Shown one piece after another: positions 50,903 through 58,525 of a stretch of DNA of 64,000 bases. Source of the DNA: Vespertiliibacter pulmonis (GTDB taxonomy: Bacteria; Pseudomonadota; Gammaproteobacteria; Enterobacterales; Pasteurellaceae). Position 1 is the stretch's first letter; each line of letters starts with the position of its first letter. Under the pieces are notes generated by a model. That model had not been told where the DNA came from and made no database searches. It was given only the letters and a program-made list of their open reading frames with translations. The stretch covers positions 1 through 64,000 of the forward strand of contig NZ_CP016615.1 of the NCBI RefSeq assembly GCF_013377275.1, given 5' to 3'. A program made the position numbers and the translations under genes.

Positions 50903-51431
50903 ACCCACCACTCGCTTTCACAAAATCTAACGTTACTTGGCGAGTAACGAACCCTTGCATAAAGGGATCAAACACCACGACCATTGAGCCTTTGTTATTG
51001 CCTTTCGCCTCTTGGTTTGTAGCTGGATTGATAAAGTTAATCCGACCACCGATGATGTCTATCACTTCACTCGCATTCTCTTGAATAACTTGATACCACT
51101 TTGTGGATTTATCCGCTGGAAGTAACATCACAACCAAATGACCCGCTTCAACTAACGCTACGGCACGCTTCACAAATGGCATTGGATTGCTATACGGCGG
51201 ATTGACGAAAATGCGTAACATACCGCATTGCTCTGCGACTTCATCGAGCAAACACTCGACAAAATCCTCTGCGAGAAAATCTTCCATAATATCGCTTCCC
51301 TTGCCAATCCAACGATGACACAGAGTATTTTGTGCTGTCGCACAGCCGTCTAAATCAAACCACGCAAAACGTTGTTCTAACCAATTAAACACATAACGAG
51401 GGGTACGGTAAGTATCTTTGTCAAAGCTCAT
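50892..51431 (-). CDS. Phage Dam-type adenine-N6 methyltransferase
   Basis: 179 aa. YRTPRYVFNWLEQRFAWFDLDGCA, the catalytic NPPYSNP (~77) and VVMLLPADKSTKW are typical of the short phage Dam family. It probably methylates phage DNA to escape host restriction or affects packaging. Four-base overlap with the P-like gene. Confidence 0.88.
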   Translation of the reverse strand: MSFDKDTYRTPRYVFNWLEQRFAWFDLDGCATAQNTLCHRWIGKGSDIMEDFLAEDFVECLLDEVAEQCGMLRIFVNPPYSNPMPFVKRAVALVEAGHLVVMLLPADKSTKWYQVIQENASEVIDIIGGRINFINPATNQEAKGNNKGSMVVVFDPFMQGFVTRQVTLDFVKASGGYGK

Positions 51432-52102
51432 TGTTTAGCCTCCAAACTTGAACGTAATTGCTGCCAACGCTGGCAAATTTCTTCTCTACTCAATCTCGGT
51501 TTTTCCTGTCTTGGCAAGGTGATTTTAGGTGCTGGAATAACCTCACCCGACTTCAACCGCTTCGCCATTTTTACTAGCTCTTTGCTAATGGATTCTCGTA
51601 ATTGTTTCTCCGTCCATTCCCCTGTCTTATTACGACAATACAGCCCCGTAATCAGCCAGTATTCAGCGTGTGAATGAAACTTAAACTCGTGCAAATTCTC
51701 CATTCCGTAGCCCATAAATGCTTGAATACGGCGGTATAATTGCTCTTCATCGGGTAGTCCTAAAACAGAATAATCAACCAATTTGCACCAAGCGATAAAC
51801 TGCCCCACACTAGGGAAAAATGGGCTTTCCGATTTTTCTGCTTGAACAATGCCCTGTTTAAACTGCTCTGCCGTAGTAATCCCATTATTCACCAAGGCTT
51901 CAAGCCAAATAACTTTTGCCTCGTTGTAATCATTTTCTGAGGCAAATGCTGATTTCCACGCGGGGAAAATCGCTTTTAGTCGGGTAAACAATCTATCCAC
52001 AAATCGAGCAACTTGAGAGGGAATTTCTTGCTTTGTCGGTGCTTGATAGTGCGGCTCACGCCCAATTAAGCTCGGTTGTGCAAGTTGTTCTACTGATTTC
52101 AT
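51428..52102 (-). CDS. Replication protein P-like helicase loader
   Basis: 224 aa. ARFVDRLFTRLKAIFPAWKSAF, EAKVIWLEALVNNGITTAEQFKQGI and FFPSVGQFIAWCK follow the lambda P family, which brings host DnaB to the phage origin. Directly follows the DnaD-like initiator with a four-base overlap, the O-P arrangement. Confidence 0.83.
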   Translation of the reverse strand: MKSVEQLAQPSLIGREPHYQAPTKQEIPSQVARFVDRLFTRLKAIFPAWKSAFASENDYNEAKVIWLEALVNNGITTAEQFKQGIVQAEKSESPFFPSVGQFIAWCKLVDYSVLGLPDEEQLYRRIQAFMGYGMENLHEFKFHSHAEYWLITGLYCRNKTGEWTEKQLRESISKELVKMAKRLKSGEVIPAPKITLPRQEKPRLSREEICQRWQQLRSSLEAKQ

Positions 52103-52908
52103 CGCTGACCTCTAATTTCAATCGTTTTGCCGACCCACCAATCGGTATTTTCATCACTGAACGAGTCTTTAGCCGTTGTCCCGTTTGAAGCACGAGGTTT
52201 TCCATTCTGCCAATCCCAATCGGCTTTAAAGCCTTGCCAATTTCGCTCAATCATAATTTCCACCACCTCCCGAAGTGGTAGTTTTGCTAAGTCAGCTTGT
52301 TTTTCCAATCGGGATAACGCCGTTTTAGAAATCGGGGCGTTTTTACTTTTGCGAAGCCGAATAAAATCTTCTGCCAGTTGCCCAGTGATACCGAATTCCT
52401 CCAACAAGTCCAAATCCGCAGATTTTTTTTGCGTAGTTTTTTTAATATCTCTTGTAGGAGTCTCTTGGATATTCTCTTGGTTATTGGTCTGCTCAAATTG
52501 AACAGACACATCTGTCCAATTTGAACCGTTCGACTGCTCATTTTGAGCAGATGGTCTGTCATTTTTAGCAGTCGTAATTTCAAGGGCATTTAACGCCTGA
52601 TAATCAATGGAATACCACTTTGTTTTATCCACTTTCATTTTGTTAAATTTTGTCGTGGAAATAAGTAACCCTAATTTCTCAAGGTTATCAATTGTTCTAC
52701 GAACCGTTGATAAGGAAAAAAACCTAAAGTGATTTTCTCTCCATTGTTCGTAAGTGTTATATACCCAAGATTTACCTTCTGCTTGATTACGGCTTCGCTC
52801 TAACAACCAATGGATCTGTTGCAATACAAGGGCTTCATTTAACCCAATTGCCTCTGCTAACGCAGGCAAAACTTGCAGTGGTTGATCATCTATCAATAAT
52901 TTGCTCAT
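52099..52908 (-). CDS. Phage replication initiator (DnaD/O-like)
   Basis: 269 aa from the ATG before SKLLIDDQPL (GGAG nine bases upstream). Winged-helix N-terminus (LNEALVLQQIHWLLERSRN, FFSLSTVRRTIDNLEKLGLLI), a Ser/Asn/Gln-rich linker, and a C-terminal helical part (TALSRLEKQADLAKLPLREVVEIMIERNW). Such proteins bind the origin, which in lambdoid phages often lies within this gene; the linker region (~130-165) is a candidate. Confidence 0.8.
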   Translation of the reverse strand: MSKLLIDDQPLQVLPALAEAIGLNEALVLQQIHWLLERSRNQAEGKSWVYNTYEQWRENHFRFFSLSTVRRTIDNLEKLGLLISTTKFNKMKVDKTKWYSIDYQALNALEITTAKNDRPSAQNEQSNGSNWTDVSVQFEQTNNQENIQETPTRDIKKTTQKKSADLDLLEEFGITGQLAEDFIRLRKSKNAPISKTALSRLEKQADLAKLPLREVVEIMIERNWQGFKADWDWQNGKPRASNGTTAKDSFSDENTDWWVGKTIEIRGQR

Positions 52909-53573
52909 AGCATTAACTCCGAAGCATAGCGTTGAGCAATCCACTCAATCCCTTTAGCTGTTACTCTTGTTTGTGTGTAATTATGTCCGTGTTCGGCTGT
53001 CCCCGTTTTCACAGTAAACAATTCCTTTGAATGAGCTGTTCGATAAGGCAATAAATTGCCCGATTGACGATATAAGCATTTGTCTTCAATCAAACGGCTA
53101 ATAAGTGCCTTTTCAGGCATTTTTAAAATCTTCGCCACTTCACGAAACGATTTACTTGTTCCTACTTCAACATAGTGATTAACGAAAGCCACCTTCGGCG
53201 CATTACGCTCTTTCTCCGCCTGTAACTCTGCTGCTAACAACAACGCTTCTGAAAAACTTTGTGGCAATTTAACCGCTTGTTGGTTTTCTAATTCTTGCCA
53301 GCGATCAACTAAACGAGCCGTAAATTCTGGTGATAATTGAGCAACCACAATATAGGTATCACGTTTAATAAGTTGATATTCAAATACTGACTGACCTAAA
53401 TGATTTTTAACTTCCACCATTGGTGTAAGTTGAATTAGTTTCTTTTCCTGTAAACGCTCAATCGTTCTTTTAACTGAATCGTGTCTAGACTCTACTAACT
53501 CTGCAATTTCACGACTGCTCATCGTAAGGCTTGCATTTTTATTCTGTATCGGTAATAATTGACTCGTATTCAA
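52905..53573 (-). CDS. Rha-type regulator with KilAC domain
   Basis: 222 aa from a TTG start, chosen because GGAGG lies six bases upstream. Rha domain at ~18-95 (MSSREIAELVESRHDSVKRTI, FEYQLIKRDTYIVVAQLSPEFTARLVDRWQELE) and a KilAC/antirepressor DNA-binding domain at ~125-220 (FREVAKILKMPEKALISRLIED, TRVTAKGIEWIAQRY). Likely an early regulator that interferes with repression or host functions. Overlaps the initiator gene by four bases. Confidence 0.85.
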   Translation of the reverse strand: MNTSQLLPIQNKNASLTMSSREIAELVESRHDSVKRTIERLQEKKLIQLTPMVEVKNHLGQSVFEYQLIKRDTYIVVAQLSPEFTARLVDRWQELENQQAVKLPQSFSEALLLAAELQAEKERNAPKVAFVNHYVEVGTSKSFREVAKILKMPEKALISRLIEDKCLYRQSGNLLPYRTAHSKELFTVKTGTAEHGHNYTQTRVTAKGIEWIAQRYASELML

Positions 53574-53603
53574 AATAAACCTCCGTTAGGTTGATTAAAA
53601 CTT

Positions 53604-53621
53604 GCCACCACACACGGTGGC
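53604..53621. terminator. Terminator between CII-like gene and rha
   Basis: GCCACC/GGTGGC with a 6-base loop. Seven Ts follow on the plus strand and AAGTTTT on the minus strand. For early leftward transcription it sits like tR1 after cII. Confidence 0.65.
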
Positions 53622-53627
53622 ATTTTT

Positions 53628-54083
53628 TTATTTCTCATCTAATTCCAATTCCAAACACAAGCAAATAGCGGTCATTTGCTTAACCACATTTGCCATCTCT
53701 CGTTTTTCTTTTATTGAAAGAGCAACGCCAAGTTCAGAATCTTCTGCCATCGCTTTTTTCATTTTTTGTCCTAATTGCCCACACTGGATAGATAAATCCA
53801 CAAACCGTTGCACAACATCAGCATTGCTGACATTGCAATTTGGCATAGGCACAAGAATATGATCGACCGATGAAGCCATTGCGGATAACGTTCGAATACT
53901 GTTCGTCATTACAATCAAATCAATCGCTTCTTGAAACGATAAGTGATTTGATTCACATTCCACATTGATTTTATTGCTGAATATTTTGGGGCATTTACTT
54001 AATGCATGAGCTAAAGAAGTAATTCCACCAGACGAATTTTTACAATCTATGAGAAGTAATCGCTGAATATCTTTGCTGTTCAT
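53628..54083 (-). CDS. CII-like regulator (Phage_CP76-like)
   Basis: 151 aa, after AAAAAAGGACAAATTTTC. GGITSLAHALSKCPKIFSNKINVE is an HTH-like segment, LSFQEAIDLIVMTNSIRTLSAMASS matches the CII/CP76 family, and the C-terminal half is coiled-coil. It probably activates repressor or integrase transcription to favour lysogeny. Second gene of the early leftward operon. Confidence 0.7.
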   Translation of the reverse strand: MNSKDIQRLLLIDCKNSSGGITSLAHALSKCPKIFSNKINVECESNHLSFQEAIDLIVMTNSIRTLSAMASSVDHILVPMPNCNVSNADVVQRFVDLSIQCGQLGQKMKKAMAEDSELGVALSIKEKREMANVVKQMTAICLCLELELDEK

Positions 54084-54132
54084 GAAAATTTGTCCTTTTT
54101 TCTTGAATATTTATTTAAGGGGAAGTGGTAAA

Positions 54133-54330
54133 TTAAACGTGGTATTCAGGAAATAATTCCTTTTTACTCAATCCTGTTGCTTTTACCCATTCATCAGGAG
54201 ATACAACTCGAGTAGATATTTGCCCCCCACGTTTTTTCATTTGGAAAATAAATTGCGGGCTTTGACCAATAGCCTTCGCTAAGTTAGTTTGTGAACCAGC
54301 TGCACGAATGGCTTTCTCTAGCGGTGTCAT
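54133..54330 (-). CDS. Cro-like repressor (YdaS-type HTH)
   Basis: 65 aa, after AAAAGGAAACTGT. PLEKAIRAAGSQTNLAKAIGQSPQFIFQMKKRGGQ is a YdaS/Cro-type HTH, and VVSPDEWVKATGLSKKELFPEY completes the fold. First gene of the early leftward operon and divergent from cI. It should compete with CI for the intervening operators. Confidence 0.85.
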   Translation of the reverse strand: MTPLEKAIRAAGSQTNLAKAIGQSPQFIFQMKKRGGQISTRVVSPDEWVKATGLSKKELFPEYHV

Positions 54331-54362
54331 ACAGTTTCCTTTTGTTTAGTTAAATAAACCCA

Positions 54363-54431
54363 ATGTTAAACCACAACAAAACAAAAGTAAACTAAAGATT
54401 GATTTGAAAATATAAACAGAACGTTTATATT
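54363..54431. promoter_or_regulatory. cI-cro divergent promoters and operators
   Basis: Rightward (cI): TTGAAA (54404-54409), 16 bases, TATATT (54426-54431), covered by the palindrome TATAAACAGAACGTTTATA (54411-54429). Leftward (cro): TTTACT and TAACAT at 54386-54391 and 54363-54368, 17 bases apart. A related GTTTA-n6-TAAAC site lies nearer cro. Half site GTTTA also recurs at the pL-like promoter. CI probably controls all three. Confidence 0.6.
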
Positions 54432-54455
54432 ACATAGATATATAAAAGGAAAATT

Positions 54456-55136
54456 ATGACAGATGTAATCTCAAACCTTATTTCAGAAAGGCTTAAAAGA
54501 ATTCTTTCGGAAAAAAATCTACAAAAAAATGAATTAGCTGAAATAGCTGGCGTATCAGCTCAAGCGGTAACTAATTGGATAAAAAGAGGACAGATTAGCC
54601 CAAAATCAGCAAGATTGATTGGGCAGAAGCTTGGCTACTCTGTAAATTGGATTCTAGGTGCTGATACAGAGAAAATGACAGATGATGTAGAGTCAATAGA
54701 TGATGATATGGATTATTCCGATACACATATTGAAATTGACCTCTACGACATAAAACTCTCAGCAGGCACAGGTAAACCAATGATTGAATGGATTCCAAGA
54801 AAATCAGACGAACCTCTATTATTTAGAGAAGCGTGGTTCAGAGCCAAACGTCTATCTCCGAAGAGTTGTAAGGCAATGTATGTTCGAGGTCATAGTATGA
54901 CCCCTGTTTTAGAAGATTGGGATACTGTGATAGTAGATATTACTGATGTTGAAATTGCAGATGGGGAAATATATGCCCTCATTTACCACAATAATTTCTA
55001 CATTAAGCAAGTTATACGAACGGGGAAAGGCTTGCAATTAATCAGCTTTAACACGGATTACGAACCAATTAACATTGATGACGAAGATTTAGAAAATCTA
55101 CAAATTATCGGAAGAAAAGTCTGGCGTGGTGGCTAA
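54456..55136 (+). CDS. CI-like repressor, S24 self-cleaving type
   Basis: 226 aa, after AAAAGGAAAATT. HTH at ~10-65 (KNELAEIAGVSAQAVTNWIKRGQ). Cleavage pair Ala103-Gly104 in LSAGTG. Catalytic Ser147 in RGHSMTP and Lys184 in FYIKQV, 37 residues apart as in LexA. It maintains lysogeny and should be inactivated through RecA after DNA damage. Its likely antagonist is the Ant at 17297. Three more genes follow on the same strand without a terminator. Confidence 0.93.
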   Translation: MTDVISNLISERLKRILSEKNLQKNELAEIAGVSAQAVTNWIKRGQISPKSARLIGQKLGYSVNWILGADTEKMTDDVESIDDDMDYSDTHIEIDLYDIKLSAGTGKPMIEWIPRKSDEPLLFREAWFRAKRLSPKSCKAMYVRGHSMTPVLEDWDTVIVDITDVEIADGEIYALIYHNNFYIKQVIRTGKGLQLISFNTDYEPINIDDEDLENLQIIGRKVWRGG

Positions 55137-55199
55137 GCACCAAAGCCAAAAGCTGAATTTTATTGGGTGAAAATAACCAAATTATAAAAGGAAGATAGA

Positions 55200-56153
55200 A
55201 TGAGTAAAAAGAGAGAACGTAAAATCACTCGAACGGAGTATATTACTATTTCTTATGATGCAAACGACCCTAAACTGAAAGAACATAAACTCAACGCCAA
55301 AGAACTTGGGCAAGCAATCATAGCTATGCAAGAACTAATTGAAAGATCCGATAGATTATTAAACCCTGGTCGTCGTAAAAGTATCGGCGTTTTCGTAAAA
55401 ACCCCAGCGCAAGCAGGATCACTCGAAGTCGTTTTTGGGATTGATTACTACAATATGGCTAGTCAAGTAATTGATGTTCTCCCTTACATCGGTATAGGAT
55501 ATGGTGCTACCAAAATTAAAGACTCACTATTTAACGCAATTGAAGAGACCAAAGGTAAAACTGTAATCGCCGTACACACTAAAGATAAATCTGATAACAT
55601 TACCTTGCGTGTCGATGGGCAAGAAATCACAAAAGATAAAAATGTAGCCAAATTACTTGGGAATAAAGAAATTCGTGAGACTGTTCAACAACTTCTCTCC
55701 CCCGTTCTTGAAAAACCTAACCCAACATTCCGTATTTTTGAAGGTGATGGAGAAAAACCAGAAGGAAAAGAAACTCGCAAATCACTTACCTTACTGAAAG
55801 CACCGCAGATCGAAATAGTAAGAAAAATGGAGACGAGTTCAAATCAAGAGCCTGAACCACCATTTGATACGACAATTTCCCTTACAACAATTAGCTTTAG
55901 AGGAAACAAAGGTTGGGAAATGTATTATCAAAATAAATACATACCTGTTGAAATTATGGATGAAGCTTTTATTACTAAGATCAACAATGACATTGCCAGC
56001 TTTCAAAAAGGAGATCTCTTCACAGTAACTATACAAAAAACCGTAAATCAATTTGGCGAACAGACAAAAGAGAGCTACACTATTCTCAAAGTGAAGCATC
56101 ATCTTGCACGATCAGAAAGAAGGCTTGTCTCAGAACATGGGGAATCTCAGTAA
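55200..56153 (+). CDS. cI-linked protein, RexA-position, unknown family
   Basis: 317 aa after AAAGGAAG, 63 bases beyond cI. Very basic start (SKKRERKITRTEY), helical region to ~70, a Gly-rich hydrophobic stretch at ~95-110 (IDVLPYIGIGYGATKI), then a beta-rich C-terminal half (ISLTTISFRGNKGWEMYY). No known domain recognised. Co-directional with cI and followed by overlapping small membrane protein genes, as rexA is in lambda. A role in superinfection exclusion is inferred from this layout. Confidence 0.6.
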   Translation: MSKKRERKITRTEYITISYDANDPKLKEHKLNAKELGQAIIAMQELIERSDRLLNPGRRKSIGVFVKTPAQAGSLEVVFGIDYYNMASQVIDVLPYIGIGYGATKIKDSLFNAIEETKGKTVIAVHTKDKSDNITLRVDGQEITKDKNVAKLLGNKEIRETVQQLLSPVLEKPNPTFRIFEGDGEKPEGKETRKSLTLLKAPQIEIVRKMETSSNQEPEPPFDTTISLTTISFRGNKGWEMYYQNKYIPVEIMDEAFITKINNDIASFQKGDLFTVTIQKTVNQFGEQTKESYTILKVKHHLARSERRLVSEHGESQ

Positions 56154-56409
56154 CTTATTCCTTGAGCATATCAACAGTATTATGCTCTTTTTAGGGGTCA
56201 TTTTATGTACCCCCATTTTCTCACGCCTTATCAAAATTATCGCTTTCTATGTGAATGAATGGCGACACCCAGTGCATATTATTGAAATTGTACATTACCA
56301 TAATGGCAAACTACAAAGCACAAAACAAATCAAAATTTCAATGAAATCATCTATTATTGACCAAATTGATGCTATTAAAAAAGACGAGGTTGCTAATGTC
56401 AGAAAATAG
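56137..56409 (+). CDS. Small membrane protein of cI-linked operon
   Basis: 90 aa from the ATG before GNLSNLF, overlapping the 317-aa gene by 17 bases. One membrane segment at ~10-32 (INSIMLFLGVILCTPIFSRL), then a charged cytoplasmic domain (HPVHIIEIVHYHNGKLQ). Overlaps the next gene by 14 bases. Possible membrane partner in an exclusion system. Confidence 0.6.
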   Translation: MGNLSNLFLEHINSIMLFLGVILCTPIFSRLIKIIAFYVNEWRHPVHIIEIVHYHNGKLQSTKQIKISMKSSIIDQIDAIKKDEVANVRK

Positions 56410-56815
56410 CAGTGTGGCTAAACCTTTTTCAATGTTGGAGTACAGCTCTTACACAGCAGGCATTGGAACAATACTATCTCTAATCATTCATTATTATATC
56501 ACACCTAATTACCCTGAATTTGCTGAAATTACAACTCTTTTTGCACCAGTACTTACGCCTATATTAAGTTGGTTGGTATCACTTGTCGTAGGTCGATTCT
56601 TTACAACACCTGCGATATTAAGAATGCGAAAAAATATCAAATACAGTATTAAAAGCTTAAAAAAACAAATCCAAGAAAATGAAAATCTTTTGTCAGAGAA
56701 AGAGCTTAAAAAGTTGAAAACACGATTAGCTCGCCATATTGATTCAGAATCTTTAATTGGAGTTTCTATTCATAACGAACAAGACTTGTTCAACCATCTC
56801 AATAAAACAGAGTAA
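56396..56815 (+). CDS. Two-TM membrane protein of cI-linked operon
   Basis: 139 aa, GAGG seven bases upstream. Two hydrophobic helices at ~15-30 and ~45-65 (GTILSLIIHYYI, PVLTPILSWLVSLVVGRFF), then a basic coiled tail (RKNIKYSIKSLKKQIQENEN). Last gene before the terminator at 56877. By position it corresponds to RexB, but no sequence similarity is claimed. Confidence 0.6.
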   Translation: MSENSSVAKPFSMLEYSSYTAGIGTILSLIIHYYITPNYPEFAEITTLFAPVLTPILSWLVSLVVGRFFTTPAILRMRKNIKYSIKSLKKQIQENENLLSEKELKKLKTRLARHIDSESLIGVSIHNEQDLFNHLNKTE

Positions 56816-56876
56816 TCATCAAAACACCCAGGCTGTTTTTCTTTGTCTAAAATCCACCATGCCTATCACAACATCC

Positions 56877-56900
56877 AGGGGAAAAAGGGAAAATTCCCCT
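56877..56900 (+). terminator. Terminator of the cI-linked operon
   Basis: AGGGGAA/TTCCCCT hairpin followed by AATTTTTC. The 56816-57365 stretch has no gene: it holds this terminator, pL-like promoter, boxA and the leader element. Confidence 0.6.
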
Positions 56901-57087
56901 AATTTTTCACACTTTTCCTTCCACAAGCGGCTATTTCTCATAGATTTTTACTACTTCTACTCTTCCCCCATTTTCACCAGCTCAAAAAACAACCAATCAA
57001 ACACCTTTCCTAAAATTTATTTCCCTTGAAAATCAACAAATTAAACAACATAAATAAACAGACATAAATTTTAATATAAACTTTATG

Positions 57088-57158
57088 TTGATTTGTTTAT
57101 CAACTTGTAGTTTAATACACACATCAAAACGCAGTAACCCTGCAATGTTCTTTAACAA
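57088..57158 (+). promoter_or_regulatory. pL-like promoter, operator and boxA
   Basis: TTGATT (57088-57093), 17 bases, TTTAAT (57111-57116). Operator-like palindrome GTTGATTTGTTTATCAAC at 57087-57104. boxA TGTTCTTTAACAA at 57146-57158, one mismatch from the rrn boxA. A CACCCT/AGGGTG stem (~57168-57209) follows. Together they resemble a lambdoid pL-nutL leader. Confidence 0.6.
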
Positions 57159-57227
57159 AACGAATAACACCCTAAAGCCTTAATGGTTCGTAAACGTGTA
57201 CGAGGGTGGCTGAGGTAAACACGCTAT

Positions 57228-57347
57228 TGCCTTAATAGGCACTATTCAAAACTGCATTCAAACAACATCACATCAACACTGAGCGAGATTGTTTTCAATC
57301 TTAATCACTAGCGAAAGACGAGTTTTAGCAAGTGCAGTTTTGAATGG
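57228..57347 (+). ncRNA. Structured leader RNA, element 1
   Basis: Hairpin TGCCT-TAAT-AGGCA (57228-57241), then a helix joining 57242-57258 to 57331-57347, 17 bp with two U-G pairs. Inside is an AGATTG/CAATCT hairpin. The long helix ends shortly before AAAAGGGAG, the ribosome site of the basic protein; lambda N has an RNase III stem in this place. Element 2 (58329-58473) repeats the architecture with a compensatory U-A to C-G change. Confidence 0.6.
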
Positions 57348-57365
57348 CATAAAAGGGAGTCTGAA

Positions 57366-57638
57366 ATGACAATGATTATTCAACGCCAAGCAGGGCAAAA
57401 ATACTGTGAAAAAACTGAGGTGAGAGAACTCGGTGCAGCAGGTCGAAAAGTTCGGCGTTTTGCAAAAAACCGAAAGCCTAAATCCACCTTATCTAAAGTT
57501 GAACGGGCTTGTAGTGTTCCCGTAAAAACCAAGCCTTTAATTGATGTAGCAAACTACAATTTCAATAAAGGCAAGAAAACGCCCCACACCGTTCGAGCAA
57601 AAGAAAAAAGAACCTGTGGCTGTCGGGAATTGATTTAA
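57366..57638 (+). CDS. Small basic protein, possible N-like antiterminator
   Basis: 90 aa, after AAAAGGGAGTCTGAA. About one quarter Lys/Arg, with GRKVRRFAKNRKPKS in the middle and RAKEKRTCGCRELI at the end. It is the first gene after a pL-like promoter with boxA and a leader stem. N proteins are short, basic and poorly conserved, so position and charge are the only support. A DNA- or RNA-binding protein of another kind is possible. Confidence 0.5.
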   Translation: MTMIIQRQAGQKYCEKTEVRELGAAGRKVRRFAKNRKPKSTLSKVERACSVPVKTKPLIDVANYNFNKGKKTPHTVRAKEKRTCGCRELI

Positions 57639-57660
57639 AGATCATCAAGATGGTCGTAGA

Positions 57661-58143
57661 TTAGAACTTTTCGCCACAAAATTTAGCAATAAATTTCTGG
57701 TAACAGTTGAGCTTGGTATCATCTTGTAATTCAAGCTGAATAGCCGAACGCTTATAGGCAATCTCTACAAGAACGCCTGTAATAGGGTTATCAATCGAAT
57801 TGATCTCTAACAACGCCTCAGAAATTTCATCATCACTCATCATTGAATAACGATGAATCAACGCTGAATATCTGTTCATTGTAATTTGTGAGGCGACCGC
57901 TTTTTCACCCAAACGGTAAACAAAAGATAACGCACTTAATACGGCTAAAATAATACCAATAGCAATGTTAAGATTAAAATCTGAAGAGTATCGGCTTAAA
58001 TCACCAATAATAGCGGATGAAAGTAATAATTGAATAATCGTAAAGAGATTATTAAGACGAGAGTTAAGGCAGTAAAACAAACGTTCTAAATTATAGCTGT
58101 AATATAGTTTAAATACTAAATCACTTCGTTTGCTATTTTCCAT
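57661..58143 (-). CDS. SLATT-like two-TM protein
   Basis: 160 aa after GAGGATATATGA. LVFKLYYSYNLERLFYCLNS, two membrane helices at ~33-48 and ~58-77 (NIAIGIILAVLSALSFVYRL), then a helical cytoplasmic domain with RYSALIHRYSMM and GVLVEIAYKRSAIQ. This matches the layout of SLATT proteins, proposed membrane effectors in nucleotide-signalled defence. It is divergent from the SIR2 gene, with a structured RNA between. Function inferred from the family. Confidence 0.65.
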   Translation of the reverse strand: MENSKRSDLVFKLYYSYNLERLFYCLNSRLNNLFTIIQLLLSSAIIGDLSRYSSDFNLNIAIGIILAVLSALSFVYRLGEKAVASQITMNRYSALIHRYSMMSDDEISEALLEINSIDNPITGVLVEIAYKRSAIQLELQDDTKLNCYQKFIAKFCGEKF

Positions 58144-58153
58144 TCATATATCC

Positions 58154-58228
58154 TCATTTGGGTTTAGGCGTTGGTTTAGGTGGGACGTGAGCCCGTTCTT
58201 TTGATGTTTCTCGTTTCGCCGTTTTCAT
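58154..58228 (-). CDS. 24-aa Pro/Lys-rich peptide
   Basis: MKTAKRETSKERAHVPPKPT, then PKPK. The third of three consecutive ATGs has the best spacing to AAGGA. The stop TGAGG forms the ribosome site of the SLATT-like gene, so its translation may be coupled. Function unknown. Confidence 0.45.
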   Translation of the reverse strand: MKTAKRETSKERAHVPPKPTPKPK

Positions 58229-58242
58229 CATCATTCCTTATT

Positions 58243-58278
58243 TTGTGTTTGTGGTATAAATAATATACATCAACACAA
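58243..58278. promoter_or_regulatory. Palindromic operator/promoter between SLATT and SIR2 units
   Basis: Nested symmetry: TTGTGTT and AACACAA outside, GTATA and TATAC inside. TATA-rich -10-like sequences face both ways. Probably controls the leftward SLATT unit and the rightward RNA/SIR2 unit. Confidence 0.5.
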
Positions 58279-58328
58279 AATAGACGACAAGTTCCTTTGT
58301 GTGTTTGTGGTGAACCCAAGGACGAGTT

Positions 58329-58473
58329 TGCCTATTCTCGTTTAAAAATAGGCACTATTCAAAACCGCATTCTATCCCCCTTTAGGTTTTTAAGTGTTTT
58401 TGTTCACCTAAGAGAGTGCGGTTCTGAATGGTATAAACACTCCGCTCTCCCACCTAAGATGTGGGATTTTTAT
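58329..58473 (+). ncRNA. Structured RNA, element 2, with terminator
   Basis: Hairpin TGCCTATT/AATAGGCA (58329-58336, 58347-58354). Helix 58355-58373 with 58413-58431: 18 pairs of 19, one A-C mismatch. Inside is TTAGGT/ACCTAA. A CCCAC/GTGGG terminator with five Ts follows (58449-58473). Shared bases with element 1 include CACTATTCAAAAC and TGAATGG. It may be a free RNA or an attenuated leader of the SIR2 gene 52 bases on. Confidence 0.6.
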
Positions 58474-58525
58474 CAAAAATCGTAATCGATCTCTCTTTAA
58501 CTAACTGGTACACTAAGGATAATTT

